A program made the position numbers and the translations under genes. Source: UBA1227 sp045642705 (GTDB taxonomy: Bacteria; Bacillota; Clostridia; Oscillospirales; Acutalibacteraceae). Taken from it: DNA of 57,873 bases. Location: assembly GCA_045642705.1 (NCBI GenBank), contig JAZUJK010000025.1, positions 1-57,873 on the forward strand, in the 5' to 3' direction. The notes below the pieces were generated by a model. It worked only from the letters and a program-made list of their open reading frames with translations, searched no databases and was not told the origin of the DNA. Shown here in pieces: positions 50,236 through 57,873 of the stretch. Within the stretch, counting starts at the first letter, position 1. Every line of letters begins with the position of its first letter.

Positions 50236-50862
50236 ATGAACGATAGGTACAGAAGGGACCACGAACTCCCATACATCTCTACCCTAGGTCCATGTTTAGA
50301 TTTCTTTAAATGCAAATTTTGGCTACGTCACTTAAATAAGAGTTTGCCATTCAATCTACCGAAAGAATGGCTAATCTTCAAAATAATTGGCATCAAGTTT
50401 GGAAAGAACTGCATTGTAGACTTCCCATTCAAGTGTGCAATAGGCAAGAATATTGAAATAGGAGACAACCTCTATTGCAATACTGGCTGCACATTTGAAG
50501 ATGAAGGCAAGATCACAATTGGCAACGATGTATTCATCGGACCTAATACGACTCTCTGCACTGCAGGTCATCCAATCCATCACTTGGCCCGTAACACCAG
50601 ATATGAGTACGGCATCCCAATCACCATCGGCAACAACGTATGGCTTGGCGCAAACGTACTCGTCCTACCTGGCGTTACAATTGGCGACAACACCGTAATT
50701 GGTGGTGGTTCTGTCGTTACCAAAGACATCCCATCCGGCGTCGTCGCTGTCGGCAACCCATGCCGTGTTCTTCGCACCATCGAAGACTCTGAAATCGAAT
50801 ACTTCTTCAAAGACAGAAAGTTCGATGAAGAAGCCTTAAAAATGGTTAAAAAACAAAAATAA
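50236..50862 (+). CDS. Left-handed beta-helix acyltransferase (maltose/galactoside O-acetyltransferase-like)
   Basis: 208 residues. Hexapeptide repeats run through GKNIEIGDNLYCNTGCTFED, IGNDVFIGPNTTLCTAGHPI, NNVWLGANVLVLPGVTIGDN, and VIGGGSVVTKDIPSGVVAVG; the catalytic His is in AGHPIHH. The repeats and length match sugar O-acetyltransferases. It follows ilvE by 21 bases with AAGGGG upstream, so it may be co-transcribed, though it has no clear part in amino acid synthesis. A terminator lies after it. Confidence 0.85.
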   Translation: MNDRYRRDHELPYISTLGPCLDFFKCKFWLRHLNKSLPFNLPKEWLIFKIIGIKFGKNCIVDFPFKCAIGKNIEIGDNLYCNTGCTFEDEGKITIGNDVFIGPNTTLCTAGHPIHHLARNTRYEYGIPITIGNNVWLGANVLVLPGVTIGDNTVIGGGSVVTKDIPSGVVAVGNPCRVLRTIEDSEIEYFFKDRKFDEEALKMVKKQK

Positions 50863-50870
50863 AAAAAGAC

Positions 50871-50905
50871 ACAAGCATCCCGCTAGGGATGCTTGTCCTT
50901 TTTTT
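50871..50905 (+). terminator. Terminator of the T-box operon
   Basis: An 11-bp stem ACAAGCATCCC / GGGATGCTTGT, GCTA loop, then CC and a T-run. Confidence 0.9.
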
Positions 50906-50956
50906 AGTACATATAATGTTGTATAATATAGTCAATTAACAAGGGAGGGAACTAAC

Positions 50957-52069
50957 ATGCAAGAAATTAAGTGCCCAAAATGTGGAGAAGTGTTTCAGAT
51001 TGATGAGTCATCTTATGCTGCAATAGTAAAGCAGGTAAGAGATGCAGAATTTGAAAAGGATAAAGCAACTGCAATCAAGCTTGCTCAGAGTGAGAATGAT
51101 ATAGAGATAGAGAGACTAAAGAACGAGATTGCAATGCTTCGCAAGGACAAGGATCTCGCAATTCGTGAGGCTGTATCAGACAAGGAACTTGAGATACAGA
51201 AACTTCAAAATGAAATAGAGAATGCTGAGACCAAGTCTACACTGAATGAAAAGAACCTTAGAGAATCATATGAAATGAAACTCCAAGAGAAAGATACACA
51301 GATTGATTATTATAAGGATCTCAAGACCAAGATGTCTACCAAGATGATAGGTGAGACACTTGAGCAACATTGTGAGAATTCATTCAATCAGCTTCGTGCT
51401 ACTGGCTTCCAGAGAGCATACTTTGAGAAGGACAATGATGCAAGTGAAGGTAGTAAGGGAGATTATATTTTCCGTGACTATGATGAGAATGGTAACGAGT
51501 ATATCTCCATCATGTTTGAGATGAAGAATGAAGCAGATACAACCGCTACCAAGCACAAGAATGAGCATTTCTTTGAAAAACTCGACAAGGACAGAAAACA
51601 AAAGAACTGCGAATACGCAGTTCTCGTTTCACTCCTTGAGTCAGACAGTGAGCTCTACAACACTGGTATCGTAGATGTATCTCACAAGTATGACAAGATG
51701 TATGTAATTCGTCCTCAGTTCTTTATCCCGATGATAACCCTTCTTAGAAACGCAGCAATAAACTCACTTGAGTACAAGAAAGAACTTATTGCAATTAGAA
51801 ACCAAGAAATAGATATCACTCATTTTGAGGAAAATATTGAGGAATTTAAAGCTGGCTTTGCTCGTAATTATGAGCTCGCAAGCAGACAGTTTTCATCTGC
51901 AATAGATGAGATAGACAAGTCAATAGACCACCTTAATAAAATCAAGGATTATCTCACCAAGTCAGAGAATAATCTCCGTCTTGCCAATAATAAAGCAGAT
52001 GATCTCTCAATCAAGAAACTAACACATAATAGTCCAACTGTTGCCGCTATGTTTGATGAGAAGAAATAA
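50957..52069 (+). CDS. DUF2130 family protein, nuclease-fold
   Basis: 370 residues. The N-terminus has a zinc-ribbon-like CPKCG pair; a long coiled coil spans about residues 25-120 (Glu/Lys-rich). The core contains SEGSKGDYIFRDYDENGNEY and FEMKNE, an Asp...Glu-x-Lys arrangement like PD-(D/E)xK nucleases, then an EKLDKDRKQKNCEYAVLVSL region typical of DUF2130. A second coiled coil follows. Function is unknown in the family. GGAGGG precedes ATG 50957. Confidence 0.8.
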   Translation: MQEIKCPKCGEVFQIDESSYAAIVKQVRDAEFEKDKATAIKLAQSENDIEIERLKNEIAMLRKDKDLAIREAVSDKELEIQKLQNEIENAETKSTLNEKNLRESYEMKLQEKDTQIDYYKDLKTKMSTKMIGETLEQHCENSFNQLRATGFQRAYFEKDNDASEGSKGDYIFRDYDENGNEYISIMFEMKNEADTTATKHKNEHFFEKLDKDRKQKNCEYAVLVSLLESDSELYNTGIVDVSHKYDKMYVIRPQFFIPMITLLRNAAINSLEYKKELIAIRNQEIDITHFEENIEEFKAGFARNYELASRQFSSAIDEIDKSIDHLNKIKDYLTKSENNLRLANNKADDLSIKKLTHNSPTVAAMFDEKK

Positions 52070-52071
52070 GA

Positions 52072-52770
52072 TTATTTCTTACGAGTTTTCATAAATACGA
52101 ATATTCCACCTGCAACCAATATAACTCCACCAGCAACTATTGAAATAATAGCACCTGTTGAGAGTCCACTAGACTGAGAAGTTTCAATTCCAGACTCAAT
52201 ATCTGTCTGTACAGGAGCAGGGGGAGCCTTTAAGATATTTTGGCAATAAGGACAGAGACCTGTTCCACGGCAGAAGGTGCAACCTATATGACCACTAGCG
52301 AGGCACTTGGAACATTTAATGTATCCAATTCCTTTACAGTCCTCGCATTGTTTAGCGCCCTGGCCACCGCATTCTGTACACAGAGCATGTCCAGTTCTAG
52401 CACACAGTGCACAACCAGCACCAGAACAGTGTGAACAAGGTTTTAGGCCACTTCCATTGCATGTTTTACAAGTGTTACTTTTTTTATCAATAAATCCTAG
52501 TCCTGCACACTTTTCACAGCGCAGGAATCCATCGCGGCAGTTAGCATTAGAGCAAGGGAAACAGCCTGTTCCGCTGCAGTGAGTACACTGCAACCAGCCT
52601 TGACCCTCGCAACCGTCGCATTCTGCTCCGACTACGCCGCCGCATTCTTGGCACTTGCCCGAACCGCCACATTTATCACATGTGCCCTCGGCCAGTGCCA
52701 CGCAATTCATAGCGACAAGCATAACCAAGGTAAGCACAATAGCAACTAAAACTTTAAAACGAGAAAACAT
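52072..52770 (-). CDS. Secreted/membrane CxxC-rich zinc-finger-like protein
   Basis: 232 residues. A signal peptide (residues about 1-27, ending ALAEG) is followed by 14 CxxC pairs, many in the form CxxCxGxG or CxxCGGxG, like the zinc-finger domain of DnaJ but without a J-domain. A Pro/Ser-rich spacer and a single helix (about 203-225) end in KTRKK. The Cys-rich part would face outside. It may bind zinc or act in disulfide/folding chemistry; no clear function. Convergent with DUF2130; 2-base gap. Confidence 0.75.
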   Translation of the reverse strand: MFSRFKVLVAIVLTLVMLVAMNCVALAEGTCDKCGGSGKCQECGGVVGAECDGCEGQGWLQCTHCSGTGCFPCSNANCRDGFLRCEKCAGLGFIDKKSNTCKTCNGSGLKPCSHCSGAGCALCARTGHALCTECGGQGAKQCEDCKGIGYIKCSKCLASGHIGCTFCRGTGLCPYCQNILKAPPAPVQTDIESGIETSQSSGLSTGAIISIVAGGVILVAGGIFVFMKTRKK

Positions 52771-52812
52771 AGTATCACCTCAATATCTAAATTATAAACT
52801 AAGGAGGCCCAT

Positions 52813-52965
52813 ATGTCACTATTTCATAATAATACGAACCAAGACGACAAAATGCGTGACAAGGATGGCAACATAGAACACCTCTTCGATGGTCATCCAC
52901 TCTTCGATGAAGATGACGACTACATCGATGAACTATCCCTCCTAGATGCAATATTTGAAGATTAG
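52813..52965 (+). CDS. Small acidic protein (50 residues)
   Basis: ATG 52813 has a perfect AAGGAGG 5 bases before and reads to TAG 52963. The protein begins MSLFHNNTNQDDKMRDKDGN and ends in an acidic patch (DEDDDYIDELSLLDAIFED). No membrane segment, no Cys. The strong ribosome site and lack of alternative explanation support it as a gene. I do not recognise a family. Divergent from the CxxC-rich gene. Confidence 0.55.
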   Translation: MSLFHNNTNQDDKMRDKDGNIEHLFDGHPLFDEDDDYIDELSLLDAIFED

Positions 52966-53219
52966 TCCATTTAATGGGACATCAAAAGTAGTAATATACA
53001 GACAAGAGGAAGTCAGGACTCTTACTAAATCCTTTTTTCTTTTTGTTTTGTTGTTTTTGACGTTTTGTTTTGTTATTTTTCATTTTTTACTTCTTTCTAC
53101 AAAAAGCAACCGCTTGAGCTGACTCTCAAGCGGTTGTTTTTTTCCTGTTGTACTAAAATAGAAATAAATATATATTATAAGTAAGCGTATACTCAAAATT
53201 CAAATTGGAGAATATATGT
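52966..53219. other. Non-coding stretch with a terminator
   Basis: No gene is seen. It holds a T-rich tract (53030-53100), a terminator (53107-53143), and the upstream region of the HNH gene, with GGAG at 53207. Confidence 0.6.
53107..53143 (+). terminator. Rho-independent terminator
   Basis: A 12-bp stem CAACCGCTTGAG / CTCAAGCGGTTG with a 6-base loop and a seven-base T-run. Confidence 0.9.
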
Positions 53220-54467
53220 ATGAATGAATATCAGAGAGCGGCACAAATCATAGATAATTTTTATAACTCTAACATTGAAAAAGTTAATAGTATTAAAACT
53301 AATTCTGATGAAATTAATTTAAATCTGATTAAAGACTTTCAAAAGAAATATTCTGCAAAATGGTTAAAGTCAGTATCAAAAGAAAACGTAATAAGGGATA
53401 TATTTGCTTTAGATCCTAATCCATTTGGTGAAAATAGTTTGATTTATTTACTAAAATCAGAAGGCGAATTTTCAAAGTATGCACATTTTGGCCATGTTAG
53501 TTCACAATATGTGAATCACTTTCCTATTTATAGAAGCGGAAACTCTTGGAAGATAGGACGTGGCTTTGCAAACTCTGGCACAGTTGTTACTGAAAAAGAA
53601 GCTAAGGAACTAGTTTTTAAATTAAAAGAAACTATTGCTGATACCTTGATTGAATTAGGTGATACTATTGATTCAATTGAACAATATCAATATCTAACCA
53701 ATGAAATAGTAAACAAGTGCGGATATAACCCTCAGGCTTGGCTACATAAATATCTGCATATGCTTTATCCAACAGCTTTTTCGGATTTTCATACAAAAGA
53801 TTATAAAGTGAAAGTGCTTGAAATCTTTGATATTAAGCCTATTTCTAAAGCAAACCAATTTGATTTAGCATATCAGATTGCTCAAATTTTCAAATATTCC
53901 AATATTGATTATTATTACACATTTGCATGTACATTTTATGCAATCCCAGGCTTCTTAGATTATGCTAAAAATAGTGATGAAAACCTTCTGGAGAAATTAA
54001 AAAAGCTTTTGAAAGGTTATGATGTGCTTGATCTTACTCCAATCATTAAGAAGATTGAAAAAGATATAGAGGATATGCATCTCGTTGGAGAAACAAAAGA
54101 AGCATTAGTAAAAACAAGAGTAAATCAAGGCATATTTAGGGACCTACTATTAAATAGATATGACCACTGTTGTTTGTGTGGTGTATCTAATCCTGAATTT
54201 TTAGTTGCAAGCCATATTAAACCATGGGCTAAAAGTGAGGATGGTGAAAAATTAGAAACCGATAATGGTTTTCTTTTGTGTCCACATCATGATAAACTTT
54301 TCGATAGAGGTTATATTTCATTTGATGATAATGGAAACATTATGATTTCAAATAGATTAAGCCGTGATGAATGTTTATTTATGAATGTAACTGAAAATAT
54401 GCATATAGATTTAACTGAAAAAAACAAGTACTTTTTAGATTATCATAGAAAACATATTTTTAAATAA
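53220..54467 (+). CDS. HNH endonuclease-domain protein
   Basis: 415 residues from ATG 53220; a longer TTG start (53205) is less likely because GGAG falls 9 bases before 53220. The C-terminal HNH domain reads CCLCGVSNPEFLVASHIKPW, then ETDNGFLLCPHHDKLFDRGY, with two Cys pairs, the HIKPW His and the Asn-His-type LCPHHDKLFD helix. The N-terminal 250 residues contain AWLHKYLHMLYPTAFSDFHT, similar to N-terminal domains found in restriction-type proteins. It is AT-rich relative to neighbours. Likely a DNA-cutting enzyme, perhaps a Type IV/methylation-dependent restriction factor; inference. Confidence 0.8.
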   Translation: MNEYQRAAQIIDNFYNSNIEKVNSIKTNSDEINLNLIKDFQKKYSAKWLKSVSKENVIRDIFALDPNPFGENSLIYLLKSEGEFSKYAHFGHVSSQYVNHFPIYRSGNSWKIGRGFANSGTVVTEKEAKELVFKLKETIADTLIELGDTIDSIEQYQYLTNEIVNKCGYNPQAWLHKYLHMLYPTAFSDFHTKDYKVKVLEIFDIKPISKANQFDLAYQIAQIFKYSNIDYYYTFACTFYAIPGFLDYAKNSDENLLEKLKKLLKGYDVLDLTPIIKKIEKDIEDMHLVGETKEALVKTRVNQGIFRDLLLNRYDHCCLCGVSNPEFLVASHIKPWAKSEDGEKLETDNGFLLCPHHDKLFDRGYISFDDNGNIMISNRLSRDECLFMNVTENMHIDLTEKNKYFLDYHRKHIFK

Positions 54468-54479
54468 TGAGGTAGAATT

Positions 54480-54707
54480 ATGGACTTAAGTATTTTAATG
54501 AAGGGTAAAAAAGCTTGGGAGCAATTCAAGACGTCCCATCCTCAGTTTCCTAAATTCTTAGATTATGTGAAGGCTAAAGGTCTTCCAGAAGGAACAGAAG
54601 TAAATATTACTGTTACTTATCCAGACGGACAGAATGTAAAGTCTTCAATAAAAGTTAAACCAGAGGACCTCGCTCTTATAGAGATGGCACAGGGCTTTAT
54701 GAAATAA
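54480..54707 (+). CDS. Small conserved-looking protein (75 residues)
   Basis: Starts MDLSILMKGKKAWEQFKTSH; compact alpha/beta composition with a beta segment EVNITVTYPDGQNVKSSIKV. It is 12 bases after the HNH gene with AGGTAG upstream. No known motif. Co-transcribed with the HNH gene and the next small ORF. Function unknown. Confidence 0.65.
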   Translation: MDLSILMKGKKAWEQFKTSHPQFPKFLDYVKAKGLPEGTEVNITVTYPDGQNVKSSIKVKPEDLALIEMAQGFMK

Positions 54708-54719
54708 TTAGGTGATCAC

Positions 54720-54935
54720 ATGGCAGATTTCGATATAGGCAAGTCAATAGAACACAATGTAATATTATCCGCACAAACTGGAATGAGTGCCGATGAACTC
54801 ACTAAAATAGATATGCAGCGAAGTATCATGGGCATAGAGAATTCAGATGATCCAATAGCCAACATAGGCAATAATGCCATTCTTGGCAAGGACCTCTATA
54901 ACATTGATGTAATAGACACTATTAATAACAAGTGA
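54720..54935 (+). CDS. Small protein (71 residues)
   Basis: Begins MADFDIGKSIEHNVILSAQT; acidic, no Cys, no membrane segment. AGGTGATC lies before ATG 54720, 12 bases after the previous stop. I see no family. It is a member of the HNH-linked small-gene group. Confidence 0.6.
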   Translation: MADFDIGKSIEHNVILSAQTGMSADELTKIDMQRSIMGIENSDDPIANIGNNAILGKDLYNIDVIDTINNK

Positions 54936-54942
54936 GAGTAAT

Positions 54943-55050
54943 ATGATTGGCATTCCCAAGAGAATAATAGCTTTTCTAAATCAAGAAACTAAAAAGTATG
55001 AAGTGCTTTTCAATCCTGAAATAGATCATACCAATGGAATAATTATATAA
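54943..55050 (+). CDS. Small ORF (35 residues)
   Basis: ATG 54943 lies 7 bases after the previous stop, with GAGAG before. The product, MIGIPKRIIAFLNQETKKYE and onward, could be a cut-down protein or a real short peptide. A strong terminator follows 7 bases after the stop, which supports it being the operon's last reading frame. Weak evidence. Confidence 0.35.
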   Translation: MIGIPKRIIAFLNQETKKYEVLFNPEIDHTNGIII

Positions 55051-55057
55051 AACAAAA

Positions 55058-55088
55058 ACTCGCAACTTAATGTTGCGAGTCCTTTTTT
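55058..55088 (+). terminator. Terminator of the HNH operon
   Basis: A 9-bp stem ACTCGCAAC / GTTGCGAGT, TTAAT loop, then CC and a T-run. Confidence 0.9.
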
Positions 55089-55117
55089 ACATTATAGCAC
55101 ATATGAAAAGAAATTTG

Positions 55118-55145
55118 AAAAGGTCAATTGAGAATTGACCTTTTT
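55118..55145 (+). terminator. Second terminator-like hairpin
   Basis: A 12-bp perfect stem AAAAGGTCAATT / AATTGACCTTTT with GAG loop and T-run, 30 bases after the first. It could also work on the minus strand. Confidence 0.75.
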
Positions 55146-55197
55146 ATTTCTTTCTTGAAATATAATGAGGTCACAAAATAATTAAGGAGTGACCATA

Positions 55198-55854
55198 ATG
55201 AATAAAACAATAGTAGTTAAGGGAATAGGCAAGGCATCAACACGACCTGATACCGTGATGATTTCAATGTACCTAGAAACAACAGATTTTGATTATCAAA
55301 AAGCAATGGAAAAAGCATCTGATAGTATTGATAAAATTACTAAGTGCTTGGGAAAAGTTGGAATTGATATGAAAGATCTCAAGACTACTGCTTTCAATGT
55401 GCAAACACTTTATAATAGCCATAGGAGAAAAGATGGATCATATTATGAAGAATTCAAGGGATATGAAGTGAATCATAACTTACAATTGTTATTTGATTTT
55501 GATACTAAGTTGTTGTCCCTAGTGCTTGGAGCAATTGGCGGATGTGAGGTTCATCCTAGATTTAATATTCAATTCACAGTTCGAGATTCAGCTGCAATCA
55601 ATGAGGAAATGCTTCGTTCGGCTACAGCAAATGCTAGACGAAAGGCAGAAATACTATGTGAAGCATCTGGTAAAAAACTTGGAGAACTCATATCAATTGA
55701 TTATGATTGGGGAGAATTTGATATATATTCAAATACAAGATATATTATGGAAGACAGATGTATGCTTGGTAATGCAGAAATGAGTGCAATGGAAATCGAA
55801 CCAGAAGATATTGAAACAAGTGATACCGTTACATTTGTATGGGAGATAGATTAG
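55198..55854 (+). CDS. SIMPL (DUF541) domain protein
   Basis: 218 residues from ATG 55198 with AAGGAG 9 bases before. The N-terminal IVVKGIGKASTRPDTVMISM is the SIMPL signature, followed by DLKTTAFNVQTLYN and an ARRKAEILCEASGKKLGELI segment near the end of the domain. No signal peptide, in contrast to many secreted members, so it is cytoplasmic. Function of the family is unclear; some members bind signalling partners or oxidative-stress factors. Confidence 0.8.
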   Translation: MNKTIVVKGIGKASTRPDTVMISMYLETTDFDYQKAMEKASDSIDKITKCLGKVGIDMKDLKTTAFNVQTLYNSHRRKDGSYYEEFKGYEVNHNLQLLFDFDTKLLSLVLGAIGGCEVHPRFNIQFTVRDSAAINEEMLRSATANARRKAEILCEASGKKLGELISIDYDWGEFDIYSNTRYIMEDRCMLGNAEMSAMEIEPEDIETSDTVTFVWEID

Positions 55855-55903
55855 TTTTTGACCAAATGATTACTTTTTAGTATTATTAGTGAGAGGTGAG
55901 TAG

Positions 55904-56917
55904 ATGGCTTTTCGTATTATTAGAGATGATATTACAAGAGTTAAAGCAGATGCTATTGTAAATACAGCTAATCCTAAACCAGTAATAGGTGGCGGTACTG
56001 ATACTGCAGTTTATGAAGCAGCTGGTAAGGAGCAACTTCTCGCTGCGAGAAAAGTAATTGGCAATATTGATCCGGGTGATGCTGTTGAGACACCAGCATT
56101 TAACTTAAAAGCTAAGTATATTATTCATACCGTCGGACCAATTTGGAATGGTGGCAAAAGCAATGAATTTGACATCCTTAAAAACGCTTACAAAAATTCA
56201 ATGGAACTTGCCAAAAGACTTAATTGCAAATCAATAGCATTCCCACTCATGGCAACTGGTTCCAATGGATTCCCAAAGGACAAGGCTCTTCAGATTGCCC
56301 TCTCTACAATTCAAGAATTCCTTATTGATAACGAAATGAAGGTAATCCTTGTTGTATTTGATCAAAAGGCATTTGTCCTCTCAGGTAAACTTACCAACAA
56401 AATCAAAGCATACATTGATGAGAACTATGTTGGCCAGGCTAACGAAAGAGAATACAAGTATCGCAATAGGTTATTCGCTACTGCAAGATATCAGGAAATA
56501 GAAGAAGAGTATAAGGATGCTGTTTGCTTTTCTCAAGAAGAACCAGTTAAACTTGCTTCTATTGCAATTGAACCAATAGACAAGACTTTCCAAGAGAAGT
56601 TATTTGAAATAATTGATGCAAGAGGTATCCAAGGTCCTGACGTATACAAAAACTATGTTTCAAAACAGGTATATTCCAAACTTCAATCGGACAAAAACTA
56701 TCAACCTAGTAAAACAACAGCACTTGCCCTTTGCTTGTCACTTCACCTAAGTGTTGAAAAGACAGAGGAACTCCTAAAAAGTGCTGGATATGTCCTAAGC
56801 CCAAGCAGCCTTTCAGATATGATTATCAAAGCGTGTATTATCAATAAAGAATATGACCTCATTCAAATCGATCTCTACCTCTTTGAAAATGGTTGCCAGC
56901 CATTCAACAAAGGTTAA
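55904..56917 (+). CDS. Macro domain protein with C-terminal helix-turn-helix-like domain
   Basis: 337 residues. Residues 1-about 150 form a macro domain: MAFRIIRDDITRVKADAIVN, NTANPKPVIGGGTDTAVYEA (ADP-ribose pocket) and FPLMATGSNGFPKDKA. The C-terminal 110 residues (TFQEKLFEIIDARGIQGPDV, VYSKLQSDKNYQPSKTTALA, LLKSAGYVLSPSS) resemble a conserved HTH-like module often attached to macro domains in Clostridia. The macro part binds or removes ADP-ribose or related nucleotides; the second may bind DNA or a partner. GAGAGGTGAG precedes the start. Next to an ADP-ribosylglycohydrolase gene. Confidence 0.85.
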   Translation: MAFRIIRDDITRVKADAIVNTANPKPVIGGGTDTAVYEAAGKEQLLAARKVIGNIDPGDAVETPAFNLKAKYIIHTVGPIWNGGKSNEFDILKNAYKNSMELAKRLNCKSIAFPLMATGSNGFPKDKALQIALSTIQEFLIDNEMKVILVVFDQKAFVLSGKLTNKIKAYIDENYVGQANEREYKYRNRLFATARYQEIEEEYKDAVCFSQEEPVKLASIAIEPIDKTFQEKLFEIIDARGIQGPDVYKNYVSKQVYSKLQSDKNYQPSKTTALALCLSLHLSVEKTEELLKSAGYVLSPSSLSDMIIKACIINKEYDLIQIDLYLFENGCQPFNKG

Positions 56918-56950
56918 AACAAAAAAATAAAAACAAACACAAAACAATCA

Positions 56951-56987
56951 AAAACGTCTCCTGGCGATTGACCAAGGAGACGTTTTT
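56951..56987 (+). terminator. Terminator of the macro-domain gene
   Basis: An 11-bp stem AAAACGTCTCC / GGAGACGTTTT with additional inner pairs TGG/CCA, then a T-run. Confidence 0.85.
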
Positions 56988-57031
56988 ATTTCGTACAATA
57001 GAGTCAACAAATAAACAAAGGAGGGCTCGTA

Positions 57032-57873
57032 ATGTACGGAGCAATAATAGGAGACATAGTAGGAAGCAGATTTGAATTTGACAGAGGTGGAAAGAAAAAG
57101 GATTTTAGACTTTTCACAAAGTACAACCATTTTACTGATGATACTGTAATGACAGTTGCAGTAGCAGATGCACTTCTCTATTCAGGTAAAGATGCTGACA
57201 ACGAAACGATTAAAAAGAATGTCATTAGCTCAATGGTCCACTGGGCCAAGAAGTATCCAAACGCTGGCTACGGTGGCCGCTTCTATACATGGCTTTTCCA
57301 TACTAAGGAAAGAAAGCCATATGGAAGCTATGGCAACGGTTCAGCCATGCGCGTATCTGCTGCCGGCTGGTTGTATGACTCACTTGAGAGAACAACAGAA
57401 GTTGCCAGAGCCACAGCTGAGGTCACACACAATCATCCAGAAGGAATAAAAGGTGCGACCTGTACAGCTGAGGTAATCTTCCTCGCAAGGACAGGACTCG
57501 ACAAAGAAAACATCAGAGAATATGTCAAAGAACACTATGACTACGACCTTAACACAACAGTGGACGAACTACGCACTAAACATGAGCACATAGAGTCATG
57601 CCAAGACAGCATGCCAAAAGCGCTCGTCAGCTTCTTTGAAGGCGACAGCTACGAGGACGTTGTCCGCAATGCTGTCTCACTTGGTGGCGACACTGACACG
57701 CTCGCTGCCATCGCTGGCGCAATGGCGGAGGCCTACTATGGCATACCGGTTGAACTGGTTGCACAGTCAGCGGATTATATCCCCGCTGACCTTCAAAAAG
57801 TCATCAACCGTCTTTACGGTCTCAACGAAGAAACAGAGAGCCCATACAGGGACAACATATACATCAAACAAGC
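57032..57873 (+). CDS. ADP-ribosylglycohydrolase (DraG/ARH family), 3' end outside window
   Basis: 280 residues are visible and the frame stays open to the window end. ATG 57032 has a perfect AAGGAGG before it. The DraG signatures are present: GAIIGDIVGSRFE with the first metal ligands region, NHFTDDTVMTVAVA (Thr-Asp-Asp metal site), YGNGSAMRVSAAG, and SLGGDTDTLAAIAGAMAEAYYG (Gly-Gly-Asp-Thr-Asp second metal site). The enzyme removes ADP-ribose from proteins, nucleic acids or small molecules. At normal family length it must end within a few codons of the window edge. With the macro gene it forms an ADP-ribose-handling pair. Confidence 0.9.
   Translation, partial: MYGAIIGDIVGSRFEFDRGGKKKDFRLFTKYNHFTDDTVMTVAVADALLYSGKDADNETIKKNVISSMVHWAKKYPNAGYGGRFYTWLFHTKERKPYGSYGNGSAMRVSAAGWLYDSLERTTEVARATAEVTHNHPEGIKGATCTAEVIFLARTGLDKENIREYVKEHYDYDLNTTVDELRTKHEHIESCQDSMPKALVSFFEGDSYEDVVRNAVSLGGDTDTLAAIAGAMAEAYYGIPVELVAQSADYIPADLQKVINRLYGLNEETESPYRDNIYIKQ

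Noticed and set aside
57168..57449. 93-residue frame inside the last gene
   Set aside because: It is out of frame with the ADP-ribosylglycohydrolase, which keeps all family motifs in the frame from 57032.
1..57873. CRISPR arrays, insertion sequences, integrase or prophage genes
   Set aside because: No regularly spaced repeats, transposase motifs, or phage structural genes were seen in a read of both strands.

Overview
The window looks like chromosomal DNA of an anaerobic, low-to-moderate GC member of the Clostridia (Bacillota), probably a gut- or rumen-type organism. The signs are strong Shine-Dalgarno sites with several TTG/GTG starts, sigma-A style promoters (TTGACA/TATAAT), a T-box leader, Rex, a ferredoxin-dependent 2-oxoacid oxidoreductase, and a type IV pilus system in what appears to be a Gram-positive cell. 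No insertion sequence, phage, integrase or CRISPR array was seen. Species cannot be named from the sequence alone.

Layout. (1) 1-5.6 kb: the tail of a membrane protein, a tRNA-Arg/tRNA-His/tRNA-Gln cluster, a secreted surface protein with a Hint (hedgehog/intein-type) domain, a staphylococcal-type lipase and a variant phosphohexomutase. (2) 5.6-12.0 kb, minus strand: a seven-gene operon, acn-icd-rex-hypothetical-larE-larB-larC2. It reads from a strong promoter whose -10 box lies inside a Rex-like inverted repeat. It joins the citrate-to-2-oxoglutarate branch and its redox sensor to synthesis of the nickel-pincer cofactor. (3) 12.0-22.3 kb: housekeeping genes (uppP, ftsK/spoIIIE, a YgiQ-type radical SAM enzyme, a ComEC-like metallohydrolase, rpsB-tsf) plus two poorly known genes. 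(4) 22.3-43.3 kb: a type IV pilus island. It has two pilins, two paralogous Wzy_C (O-antigen-ligase type) membrane proteins, prepilin peptidase PilD, platform protein PilC, PilM/N/O-like assembly proteins, and two convergent paralogous triplets of minor pilins (PilX-like, small pilin, giant PilW-like). A SipW-type signal peptidase follows. No PilB or PilT motor ATPase is present here. Several non-coding parts of the island form convincing RNA hairpins. A 19-nt palindromic leader element is identical in front of both minor-pilin operons.

(5) 43.3-50.9 kb: a T-box leader, with isoleucine (ATC) as the most likely specifier, precedes an operon of HTH-cupin-acyl-CoA synthetase fusion, P-loop ATPase, ferredoxin, three 2-oxoacid:ferredoxin oxidoreductase subunits, branched-chain aminotransferase and an acetyltransferase. 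Together these enzymes can turn a branched-chain fatty acid into a branched-chain amino acid: activate the acid to acyl-CoA, reductively carboxylate it, then transaminate it. Control by an amino-acid-starvation switch supports this anabolic direction. I consider this the most exciting system in the window. (6) 50.9-57.9 kb: a DUF2130 nuclease-fold protein, a CxxC-rich secreted protein, an HNH endonuclease with small ORFs, a SIMPL protein, and an ADP-ribosylation pair (macro-domain fusion plus ADP-ribosylglycohydrolase). The last gene runs off the window end.

Functions are inferred from remembered family motifs; no database search was run. Start codons were moved from the longest possible ORF where a ribosome binding site clearly favoured a downstream start.
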